Assembly: GCA_016840185.1 (NCBI GenBank) | Contig: JAEOSV010000080.1 | Coordinates: 1-15,459 of the forward strand | DNA length: 15,459 nt | Reading direction: 5' to 3' | From: Candidatus Hermodarchaeota archaeon | GTDB taxonomy: Archaea; Asgardarchaeota; Hermodarchaeia; Hermodarchaeales; Hermodarchaeaceae | Shown: positions 7,397 to 14,568 of the stretch, piece by piece | How positions within the stretch are numbered: the stretch's first letter is position 1 | Layout: each line of letters begins with the position of its first letter | Program-made: the position numbers and the translations under genes | The notes under the pieces: generated by a model | Seen by the model: only the letters and a program-made list of their open reading frames with translations | What the model was told of the DNA's origin: nothing | Database searches by the model: none

Positions 7397-9154
7397 TTGC
7401 CATCGTATGGATGGTCGGTTGTATTGGGGTTTCGTAAGCTAATACAAGAGTTTCATCGGAAACAGGACCGAATAGCAAAGGAACTCGTCCTTGAGCTCTT
7501 GCCTCGACAAAAAGACCGCATTATACAACTCTCTTGGGGTGACATCCCTCTCATCTTTGATCAATCAAGATTTGGTGCCATCGAAACCCAACTTATCGAC
7601 CGACCCCGTGGGGGCTGGCAAGTTACCCTCGCCAAGGCTCTGCAAAACGTCGATGTAGCTATAATAGACTGGGTACTCTGGCGCGAAGCCCTCATCAGTC
7701 TGTTACTTCCTCACCTGCGACATATTCCGGAAGCCGCCGATCTTGGCCTCTACGCAGGGCTTCAATACGGTGAATATCCTCACTCTGATTACGAATCACT
7801 CATCAACCTCTGGAAGCAGGTTTCTCCACCACAAAACTACCAACACTACATTTACGATGCACCCTTTGGCTTCCCTCTTTTTGACCAGGTGGTCGCCGGC
7901 GACTTCCTCCACCGCGCTATTCCTTGGCTCAACACTCTCCGCCCTACAACCACACGTACACCCCTCACTACCTCCACCTACACTGCCGCTCTCGAACGCT
8001 GGATGCTCGAAACTCACATCCTCCTCACTCAACCCGAACATCAGATTCTCACAGCCATCAGCCGTCTCACCACCCCCCTCCACCAAAGTCGCCTTGCCGA
8101 CCAACTCAATATAAGCAACGCTAGCCTTAGCCAACACCTCACAACCCTCGCTCAACGCCACGCCCTCCGCCTTAACCACTTCATTAATCTCCCTCTCATT
8201 GGCCTAACCCCCTTCGAACTTCTCATTCATGCTTCCAATTACCAAACCCAACAACAGATTACCAATATCCTTAGCCAAATCCGCTACACATGGTTTATCA
8301 ACCCCATTCAACGCACCCGTCTCCACTGCCGGATATTCATACCAACTAAAAACATAGTAGAATTCCACGAATGGCTCACGGAACTCAAGAAAAAATCAGA
8401 TTTACATAACATCGAACTGATTCAAACCGCCGATATTATCCAAACCTGGAATTTTGACATATACATTCCTAACTATGGATGGCATAACGATCTGACACCA
8501 CAGCTCAACCAAATGCATGTCATCTTTGACGAAGAATACGATTCCTTAATACCATCCATCTCAAAATTATCAATGTCTTATTCCCTTCTCGAAAATACTA
8601 AGAAATATCCTGTAGCTCTGCGCCATGAAGACTTCACCTACTTTCTCCGAGCTGCCGACATTCACCAAATCACTGATCGCATCACCCCCCAAGCCTCAAA
8701 AGAACTCCGGCAGGCTGGTATCTCGGACACAGCTCACATGGTCTACAGACGCCGAATTAAGCAATTGGAGCAGTTAAAAGTAAGTCAGGTAAAAGGCATG
8801 TTTCCATTGCATCTAGGACTTGATTCAGTAATTCAAATCTATATCAACGAATCAAGAACAACTACCGAGCAGATTCAGAAATCATTGAGCATTTTTCCTA
8901 ATATAAACGGGTTAAATTTCGACAACGGTAATGGAATGATATTTCTTTATATTCCAAATAATAGTGCAGTAGAAGTCTTATCTGAAATTCGTAAATTGCT
9001 CTTGAAATATGACATTAACTCAATCATTGAAACAAAACCTTCCTGGCAATCAATAACTGGATTTGAATATCCAGTGAAACTGCAGAATTATGATCTTGAA
9101 AAAAGAGAATGGAAATGGGAGCAAAATACTTTACCAAAACTTGGGTCAAGATAA
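7397..9154 (+). CDS. large twin-winged-helix protein, paralog 2
   Basis: A 585-aa tandem paralog of the upstream gene, collinear over the full length. Shared features: RFGAIE (58-63), LWREA, AADLGLY, SPP, FDQVVAGDFL, ALERWM, wHTH (RLADQLNISNASLSQHLTTL), WNFDIYIP...GW (RNFDIYSP...GGW in copy 1), H-D/E-DF before the second HTH, HMVYRRRIKQLE, and ETKPSW (SMKPAW in copy 1) near the C-terminus. The distance from the start to RFGAIE matches copy 1 within one residue, supporting a TTG start at 7397. A TTG at 7424, after GGATGGT, is the main alternative and would give 576 aa. Codon choice changes inside the gene: roughly the first half has mostly C-ending codons, while the part after about 8340 is A/T-rich. 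Probably a DNA-binding regulator with an unknown ligand. Confidence 0.75.
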   Translation: MPSYGWSVVLGFRKLIQEFHRKQDRIAKELVLELLPRQKDRIIQLSWGDIPLIFDQSRFGAIETQLIDRPRGGWQVTLAKALQNVDVAIIDWVLWREALISLLLPHLRHIPEAADLGLYAGLQYGEYPHSDYESLINLWKQVSPPQNYQHYIYDAPFGFPLFDQVVAGDFLHRAIPWLNTLRPTTTRTPLTTSTYTAALERWMLETHILLTQPEHQILTAISRLTTPLHQSRLADQLNISNASLSQHLTTLAQRHALRLNHFINLPLIGLTPFELLIHASNYQTQQQITNILSQIRYTWFINPIQRTRLHCRIFIPTKNIVEFHEWLTELKKKSDLHNIELIQTADIIQTWNFDIYIPNYGWHNDLTPQLNQMHVIFDEEYDSLIPSISKLSMSYSLLENTKKYPVALRHEDFTYFLRAADIHQITDRITPQASKELRQAGISDTAHMVYRRRIKQLEQLKVSQVKGMFPLHLGLDSVIQIYINESRTTTEQIQKSLSIFPNINGLNFDNGNGMIFLYIPNNSAVEVLSEIRKLLLKYDINSIIETKPSWQSITGFEYPVKLQNYDLEKREWKWEQNTLPKLGSR

Positions 9155-9269
9155 TTCACTCCTCATTCGAATTTGTACATGCGTTTTATGAAGGGAATGG
9201 GTCACGTGCGGGGTACATTATTTTGATGCCTCCAGGGGTTGGTAACTAACAGAGATGCTTCGAAAACCG

Positions 9270-9277
9270 TATATAAA
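9270..9277. promoter_or_regulatory. orphan TATA box
   Basis: TATATAAA preceded by CGAAAACCG on the plus strand is the best TATA/BRE-like match in the window. Plus-strand transcription would start near 9300 and run antisense into the two tRNA genes. On the minus strand the same element reads TTTATATA and could fire antisense into the end of the second wHTH gene. No gene on either strand needs it. Confidence 0.3.
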
Positions 9278-9293
9278 GACGAAAAATTCGGTG

Positions 9294-9336
9294 CAAAAAA
9301 ATTCCAAAAAACCCCGACAAATTCATCGGTTTTTGG
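9294..9336 (-). terminator. terminator of tRNA-Ile transcript
   Basis: Read on the minus strand, a hairpin (CCGA/TCGG core at 9314-9317 and 9326-9329, extended by A5/T5 and CC/GG pairs) is followed by TTTTTTT (9301-9295). It lies about 15 nt beyond the tRNA-Ile CCA end. Confidence 0.5.
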
Positions 9337-9350
9337 GGATTATGAAGAAG

Positions 9351-9427
9351 TGGTGGCTCGGACGGGATTTGAACCCGCGACCACTCGGTTATCAGCCGAG
9401 TGCCCCACCAGGCTAGGCCACCGAGCC
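9351..9427 (-). tRNA. tRNA-Ile (GAT), CCA encoded
   Basis: Acceptor GGCTCGG/CCGAGCC, anticodon stem CTCGG/CCGAG with loop CTGATAA (GAT at 9391-9393), T arm GCGGGTTCAAATCCCGT, discriminator A and encoded CCA (9353-9351) are all present. It has no intron. It follows tRNA-Ala by 69 nt on the same strand and has its own TATA box. Confidence 0.95.
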
Positions 9428-9456
9428 ACGAAACGTTTGGGGCGTGGAGTTGGTTG

Positions 9457-9464
9457 CTTATATG
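9457..9464 (-). promoter_or_regulatory. TATA box of tRNA-Ile
   Basis: The minus strand reads CCCATATAAGC, with the box centred about 34 nt before the tRNA-Ile 5' end. That is a suitable distance for archaeal TBP-directed initiation with a short 5' leader. Confidence 0.55.
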
Positions 9465-9496
9465 GGTTTTGTCAGTGAACCGTTGTTAGGTGGGAG

Positions 9497-9571
9497 TGGT
9501 GGAGTGACCGGGACTTGAACCCGGAACCTCGTGCGTGCGAGGCACGCGATCTACCATTGATCTATCACCCC
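9497..9571 (-). tRNA. tRNA-Ala (CGC), CCA encoded
   Basis: Acceptor GGGGTGA/TCACTCC contains the G3:U70 pair that marks alanine tRNAs. D arm GATC-AATGGTA-GATC, anticodon stem CGTGC/GCACG with loop CTCGCAC (CGC at 9537-9539), T arm CCGGG-TTCAAGT-CCCGG, A73 and encoded CCA complete it. Its 5' end is only 14 nt after the valS stop on the same strand, so it either shares the valS transcript or has a promoter inside the end of valS. Confidence 0.95.
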
Positions 9572-9585
9572 ACGGGGTTGCGGGG

Positions 9586-11979
9586 TTATTTGGGTGGGGG
9601 TATTTTTGTGTTATCCTTTGTGTGGAACTTCAATGCTTGGATGTTATGCATGCGCTTAAGGTCTTCACTATAGGGCTTGAGGGGTTTGGGTGCTGTGACT
9701 GTGGGGAGGGCTTCGCGGAGACTCATTTTATGGTCCTTTTTGTGTTTCCAGACATCAGCGTTGAATTGGGTGAGGGTGTCAGTGGGATGGTTCTCAGCGA
9801 GTTCGGAAATTGGTTCGGGGAATTGGTGTTTGTGGATTGAGGTTTTGTTATCGTAGAGTTCGCGATGTATTTTGTCGGTGATATAAGGGCAGATGGGTGC
9901 TAAGAGTTTCAAGATGGCGTTGAGGACCGTGTGGAGTGTATGCCAGGCGGCGGTGCGTCCAGTGTCATCGTTTTCAGAGTAGGCGCGACCTTTGACAAGT
10001 TCGAGATAGTGGCTGGCGAAGAGGTCCCAGGTGAAGATGCGGAGTTCACGGGAGGGGATGATGAAATCTAGTTTTGCGTATCCTGCTTTTGATTTTTCAA
10101 TGAGGCGGTTGAGTTCGGAGAGAATCCAGTGATCAGCTGGTTGAAGTTCGAAGGTCTTATCTTTGGGTTGGGGGAATCCGGAGATGAAACGGGAGATATT
10201 CCAGAGTTTAGTGAGGAAACGATGAGCGCCAGCAAGACGGCCTTCGTTGAATCGGTAGTCGGAGCCAAGTGAGGCTTCGAGAGCGCCCCAGAAGCGGAAG
10301 GCGTCGGCGCCGTATTTTTCGATAATGGGGTTGGGGTCAATGGTGTTACCACGGGATTTACTCATGGCCTCGCCTTTTTCGTCCAGCCCATGACCGCTAA
10401 TCCAGACGTATTGGAAGGCGGGGGCTTGGAAGAGTTGGTAGGTGCGGAGGATGGAGTAGTAGAGCCAGGTTCGGACAATGTCTTTGCCTTGAGGTCGGAT
10501 GCTGGGGGGGAAGTGGTTTTTAAAGAATTTATCGTCTTTGGTGTAAAAGATTGTAACGAGTCCGCTAATGGACGAGTCCATCCATGTGTCTAAGGTACGG
10601 GTTTCGCCTTCGAATTGGTCAGTGGTTCCGCATTTGGGACATTTATCAACAGGTGGGGGGTCCTTCCAAGGTTGATAGTAAGGACCTGGTGGCGGAACGA
10701 TCGTTTCGTTACATTTCTTACAGTACCAAAGGGGAACCTCGGTGCCGTAGTAGCGACGACGACTGATAGGCCAGTCCCGGCTGACACTGTTAATCCAATC
10801 AACGAGAATCTGTTTATTCTTGATGGGGAAGAAGGTCATTTGTTCAACGGTTGTTCTGAGGTCATCGATGAATTGCAATTGCTTCAGATAGTATTCGGGC
10901 ATGGCAACGAATTCGATGGGATTTCGACTTCTCCAACAAGTTGGTGTGCGGTGCATAGTGGGCTCTTCTTTAAGAACGAGGCCCTGTTCCTTCAGATCTT
11001 TGAGGATGGCTTTCCGACCTTCTCTGACTGTAAGGTCTTTGTAGGGACCTGTAATTTCTGTGAGTTTGCCGTCAGGACCTAGGGCATTGATGGGTTCTAG
11101 TTGTAGTTCTCGGAATAGTCGAACATCTGTGTAATCGCCGTAACTACAGACCATCACAACGCCGGTCCCAAATTCAATGCGTGCTTCATGATGTGCGATG
11201 ATCGGAACCGGTTTATTGTACAAGGGGGTGGTTGCAGTTTTTCCGTGTAAGTGTTTGTACCTTTCATCTTCAGGATTAACCAGAATGGCTGCACAGGCTG
11301 AGAGGAGTTCAGGGCGAGTAGTTGCAATGGGTAATTCGTCCTTTGTTCCTTCGATGGTAAACTTGAGCGTTGAAAGAGCGGTTTCTAAGTCTTTGTATTC
11401 GACTTCGGCGTCTGCAATGGTGGTCCCGCATTCAGGGCACCAATTATTGGGGCGGTCATCGATGTAGATGAGTCCTTTGTTGTAAAGTTCGATGAAGGTG
11501 CGCTGGGTCACGGCACGATATTCTGGGCTATCGGTCCGATACATTTCATCATCTTTGAAAGAATTACAACTGAGTCCAAGACGTTGAGCATGGGCGACAA
11601 TAATCTCCTCGTTGCGGTCTAAGAATTCTGCGCATAATTCCAAGAACTGTTGCCGGGGCATTTCGTGCATACTTTTTTTGTAGGCTTGTTCAACTTGGAC
11701 CTCAATGGGTAAGCCATTGCGATCCAAACCCATGGGGAAAATGATGTCATAACCTTCCATGCGTCTTGCTCGGGCAATCATGTCAATTTGCGCATAATGA
11801 GTTGATCCACCAACATGCCAGGGACCACTCAAATAGGGTGGTGGAGTGTCAACGGAAAAAACTGGATTTTTTGTGTCTTTTTTGAAAGCGTAGAGTTTGT
11901 CTTTCGTCCATTGTTTTAAGATTTCTTCCTCAATTTCCGGCTTCCATCGTTTCTCTTTAAGTAACATATCGTGCCCCAT
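9586..11979 (-). CDS. valS: valyl-tRNA synthetase
   Basis: Class I aminoacyl-tRNA synthetase charging tRNA-Val; 797 aa from the chosen ATG, slightly short for the family. The HIGH-type motif is PWHVGG (53-58) and the KMSKS motif is MSKSR (539-543). CP1 editing domain signatures are TTRPELL (220-226) and the GTGVVMVCSYGDYTDV region, where Asp removes mischarged Thr. Zinc-type Cys pairs are CPEC (181, 184), CKKC (420, 423) and CPKC (447, 450). The C-terminal anticodon-binding helices are present, but there is no long coiled-coil arm of the bacterial kind. Start choice is uncertain: TTG at 11988, ATG at 11979 or ATG at 11967 (GGGG upstream). It lies 125 nt downstream of the aRF1 gene on the same strand. 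Confidence 0.95.
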   Translation of the reverse strand: MGHDMLLKEKRWKPEIEEEILKQWTKDKLYAFKKDTKNPVFSVDTPPPYLSGPWHVGGSTHYAQIDMIARARRMEGYDIIFPMGLDRNGLPIEVQVEQAYKKSMHEMPRQQFLELCAEFLDRNEEIIVAHAQRLGLSCNSFKDDEMYRTDSPEYRAVTQRTFIELYNKGLIYIDDRPNNWCPECGTTIADAEVEYKDLETALSTLKFTIEGTKDELPIATTRPELLSACAAILVNPEDERYKHLHGKTATTPLYNKPVPIIAHHEARIEFGTGVVMVCSYGDYTDVRLFRELQLEPINALGPDGKLTEITGPYKDLTVREGRKAILKDLKEQGLVLKEEPTMHRTPTCWRSRNPIEFVAMPEYYLKQLQFIDDLRTTVEQMTFFPIKNKQILVDWINSVSRDWPISRRRYYGTEVPLWYCKKCNETIVPPPGPYYQPWKDPPPVDKCPKCGTTDQFEGETRTLDTWMDSSISGLVTIFYTKDDKFFKNHFPPSIRPQGKDIVRTWLYYSILRTYQLFQAPAFQYVWISGHGLDEKGEAMSKSRGNTIDPNPIIEKYGADAFRFWGALEASLGSDYRFNEGRLAGAHRFLTKLWNISRFISGFPQPKDKTFELQPADHWILSELNRLIEKSKAGYAKLDFIIPSRELRIFTWDLFASHYLELVKGRAYSENDDTGRTAAWHTLHTVLNAILKLLAPICPYITDKIHRELYDNKTSIHKHQFPEPISELAENHPTDTLTQFNADVWKHKKDHKMSLREALPTVTAPKPLKPYSEDLKRMHNIQALKFHTKDNTKIPPPK

Positions 11980-12104
11980 CGTTTCCAACTTCTTAATTCA
12001 ATTTCACAGTAATGTGCAAAATCGACATGCATTATGGTTTTTTGTTTAGCTAAAAGACGGCATTCTTTCGCACGTTAAAAAGGCTTTCTCCAACTTTTTT
12101 TACC

Positions 12105-13364
12105 CTAAGCTTGTTCAGCCCACCGGAGAACGGCACCAATACCACGAAACGAACTAAGGAGTTGTTTACCTTCTTCCGTTTCGGGTGAAATTATTTCAAT
12201 CTCAGCACCTGTTTCCCTCGCAACCTCACCAAGCTCCTCAATAATATCTTGAGCCTGAGAAATTTGCAAAGACTGATTCTTGCACTTTTCACACTTCTGG
12301 TTTTCAAGTTTATTTACGAGTTTAGGAATTGCATCTGGAGCCAGGGTTTTTTCCATTGTGTCTCCGCAAGATCCGCATTTTATGGTAACGCGACTGTAGT
12401 CTACTCCTTCGGATATGAGAATAATTTCAACAGCTCCCCGGTCCAAAGCTTCACGCACTTGTTTTTCACCATAAGTAGCCCGACCCGTATCTCGCGCAAC
12501 TTCACCCAGAAATCGCTGAACCAGACGTTTCTCTTCGACTAGCCGCTGGTTACGAAGAATGTCTTCAGATTTTTCGACCAAAGCCCGAATTCCTTCTTCA
12601 CCAGCATATGCTGTATCAAGAACCGCTAACACCTTATCTTTCAAAGGTGGCTTCAGGTAACCTTTCTCCGAAAAGGTATCTTTTGTAAAGCCTGGTCCAC
12701 CTATAATGATGCCCTTGAGATCCGCTACTTCCTCAAAATATTCCCGAGTCATTTCACCTGATCGAGTGAGAAATTCATGAGCCGCCTGTTCAATTAGGCG
12801 TTCAAATCGACGTTGGCTTTGCCCCCCTGCTCGGTGTTTACCCATTATCCCGGATTTGACGGTTTTAATAATGTTGAGCCCGGTCCCACGGAGTAACGCC
12901 CAGGCGGCTGCACTGCGATCAATTGAGATGAGCCCATAGCTCTCCTTGGGTGTCAGCATTTCACGAAGCGGGTCAAGCCAAAACTCGGCGGCGCATCGAT
13001 AGATATAGACGTTGACAGGTTCAGGCGGTTCAATGAGGTAGATTTCCATTTTTTCACTACCGGGAGCTCCATGGGGAATAGCTCCAGCAAAGACCGCTAA
13101 ACCATGTGGTGGGGGCTTGGGTATGATTTTCAGTCGTTGAATAACGGTTTGGATTGCATCCATGACGTTTTTGCGGGTTGATTTTGACTTGATGTTTGTG
13201 GCTGTACCGTATTCGGTGCGCAGTGTACCTAAGACATCGTTCATATTGCGTTCGGGGGGTATGTATAGTGTGACGAGTTCAGTGTGGAGTCCCTTTTTCT
13301 GAGCGAGCGTGTCCACTACCTTCTTGAGTTTGAACCGCTGAAAGGATTCACTGGTAGTAGACAT
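12105..13364 (-). CDS. prf1: peptide chain release factor aRF1
   Basis: Recognises all three stop codons and releases the finished protein at the ribosome; related to eukaryotic eRF1 and Pelota. At 419 aa it is the normal length. Domain 1 carries NIKS (57-60) for stop-codon reading, preceded by GTAT. YRCAAEFW (122-129) is the stop-decoding YxCxxxF motif. Domain 2 has GGQ in HRAGGQSQRRFER (GGQ at 180-182), the peptidyl-tRNA hydrolysis site. Domain 3 contains four Cys (330, 333, 358, 361) in CGSC and CEKC pairs, a zinc minidomain found in many archaeal aRF1 proteins. The ATG at 13364 has GGAG 9 nt upstream. An upstream in-frame start at 13430 would add 22 residues unlike the family. Divergent from pyrH. 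Confidence 0.95.
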   Translation of the reverse strand: MSTTSESFQRFKLKKVVDTLAQKKGLHTELVTLYIPPERNMNDVLGTLRTEYGTATNIKSKSTRKNVMDAIQTVIQRLKIIPKPPPHGLAVFAGAIPHGAPGSEKMEIYLIEPPEPVNVYIYRCAAEFWLDPLREMLTPKESYGLISIDRSAAAWALLRGTGLNIIKTVKSGIMGKHRAGGQSQRRFERLIEQAAHEFLTRSGEMTREYFEEVADLKGIIIGGPGFTKDTFSEKGYLKPPLKDKVLAVLDTAYAGEEGIRALVEKSEDILRNQRLVEEKRLVQRFLGEVARDTGRATYGEKQVREALDRGAVEIILISEGVDYSRVTIKCGSCGDTMEKTLAPDAIPKLVNKLENQKCEKCKNQSLQISQAQDIIEELGEVARETGAEIEIISPETEEGKQLLSSFRGIGAVLRWAEQA

Positions 13365-13475
13365 TGTTAACAACTCCCTGTTCGCAATAAAGCAAAAAGG
13401 CAAGGATATACCATTAAGTGCGAGCAGCAACCGTTAAATGCCATCATAAACTTTTCGAACTATAAGGGTGTTGAT

Positions 13476-14165
13476 ATGAAGTTTATTCTAAAAATTGGTG
13501 GGTCTCTTCTCTTTGATAGTGATCGTAATCTCAATTTGGACCAATTCAAACAGTTTGCACAGGTTGTTCGCCAATTAAAAGATGAAGGTCATGATTTGGT
13601 TCTCGTTGTAGGAGGAGGAGTTTTAGCGAAGAAACTGGTTGAAAAAGGGAAGACTTTGGGTGCCAATCGAGATGCATTGGATCAATTGGGTATTGCTGCA
13701 ACTTGGGTGTGTGCACAACTGATGATTGCAGCATTGGAGGATTTGGCTTATCCTACTCCCATCATGACGGAAGAACAGCTAATCACTTTGAAAGATATTG
13801 ACGAATTGCTTGTATTAGGTGGGCTTCATCCTAGACAATCAACGAATGCTGTAGCCGCTCGAGTAGCTGAACTCACCGAAGCAAAGGTTTTGGTCAACGT
13901 TACGGATGTTGATGGCGTATATGATAGTGATCCAGACAAAAATCCAGAGGCGAAGCTCCTTTCTGAAATTACATTAGAGGAATTACGTGAAATTGTATCC
14001 TCACTTGCCAATGAACCAGGGGCATATCCGTTGTTTGATCAGCGTGCTTTGGAAATCATTGGACGAGCGGGAGTTGAAATCTGGTTTGTCAACGGAAAAA
14101 CGCATCAAAATGTCGTTGATGCAGTAAAGAATGAGCACATTGGGACCCGAGTAACCGTTTCTTAG
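13476..14165 (+). CDS. pyrH: UMP kinase (archaeal type)
   Basis: Amino-acid-kinase fold enzyme making UDP from UMP with ATP, in pyrimidine nucleotide synthesis. At 229 aa it has archaeal UMP kinase length. Visible motifs: KIGGSLL (6-12, phosphate-binding glycines), VVGGGVLAKK (45-54), ANRDALDQLGI for UMP contact, GGLHPRQSTNAVAA, and NVTDVDGVYDSDP for ATP binding. An acetylglutamate kinase or isopentenyl phosphate kinase is less likely, since the GAN..DQLGI and GG.HP.QSTNAVAA pattern is that of PyrH. The ATG at 13476 has GGGTG (13466-13470) 5 nt upstream. GTTAAATG at about 13433-13440 may be the TATA box in the shared 111-nt divergent promoter region with aRF1. Confidence 0.9.
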   Translation: MKFILKIGGSLLFDSDRNLNLDQFKQFAQVVRQLKDEGHDLVLVVGGGVLAKKLVEKGKTLGANRDALDQLGIAATWVCAQLMIAALEDLAYPTPIMTEEQLITLKDIDELLVLGGLHPRQSTNAVAARVAELTEAKVLVNVTDVDGVYDSDPDKNPEAKLLSEITLEELREIVSSLANEPGAYPLFDQRALEIIGRAGVEIWFVNGKTHQNVVDAVKNEHIGTRVTVS

Positions 14166-14265
14166 CCTTCTAAGCCCCAAACAAAATCCGAGAGAAGATT
14201 TTTTTCCTAAGACCCCCTTGTATGGACACAGATTTCCATCATAAGCGGTGAGGTTGGCTACGCAA

Positions 14266-14553
14266 ATGGGTCGGTTAAAAGAATTATTTGGAGATACACC
14301 ACAAGTTAGACTATTGGAAGTACTCATTGAACAAAAAGACACAACAATGCACCTTTCCATGCTTGCACGTCGTGCCAATGTCTCCGTGTCGTCAGTTGAA
14401 CGGTGTCTTCTCCCGCTCATTAAAACCGGTATCGTTTCTGATATCCGGTTCTTTCGTCGGCGTCGGATTCTTCATTTGAACCCAAAGCATCCAATCGCTC
14501 AGCTATTAGTGAATTTCGTTCATGAAGTTGAAAATGACTGGGATTCACCATAA
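14266..14553 (+). CDS. small winged-helix DNA-binding protein
   Basis: About 95 aa, almost all one winged HTH domain. Helices lie at RLLEVLIEQ, HLSMLARRANVS and SVSSVERCLLPLIKTG, followed by a very basic wing (RFFRRRR) and an amphipathic C-terminal helix that may dimerise. Probably a transcription regulator with no ligand domain; its target is unknown. GGTGAGG at 14247-14253 is the Shine-Dalgarno. The ATG at 14266 is 12 nt downstream; a GTG at 14248 inside that element would give 101 aa. A T7 run at about 14199-14205, after pyrH, suggests separate transcripts. It is convergent with gcvT, with 15 nt between their stop codons. Confidence 0.7.
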   Translation: MGRLKELFGDTPQVRLLEVLIEQKDTTMHLSMLARRANVSVSSVERCLLPLIKTGIVSDIRFFRRRRILHLNPKHPIAQLLVNFVHEVENDWDSP

Positions 14554-14568
14554 GTGAAACTGGTCTCA

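Noticed and set aside
7227..7478. 83-codon minus-strand frame over the second wHTH start
   Set aside because: It crosses a terminator hairpin and the start of the paralog, and has no ribosome site or motif.
7743..8179. Long frames on both strands inside the second wHTH gene
   Set aside because: They arise from the C-rich codon choice of the true gene, give low-complexity Ser/Pro/His or Gly/Glu proteins, and lack start signals.
13365..13430. 22-residue N-terminal extension of aRF1
   Set aside because: The ATG at 13364 has GGAG at proper spacing and gives the family length; the extension overlaps the divergent promoter region.
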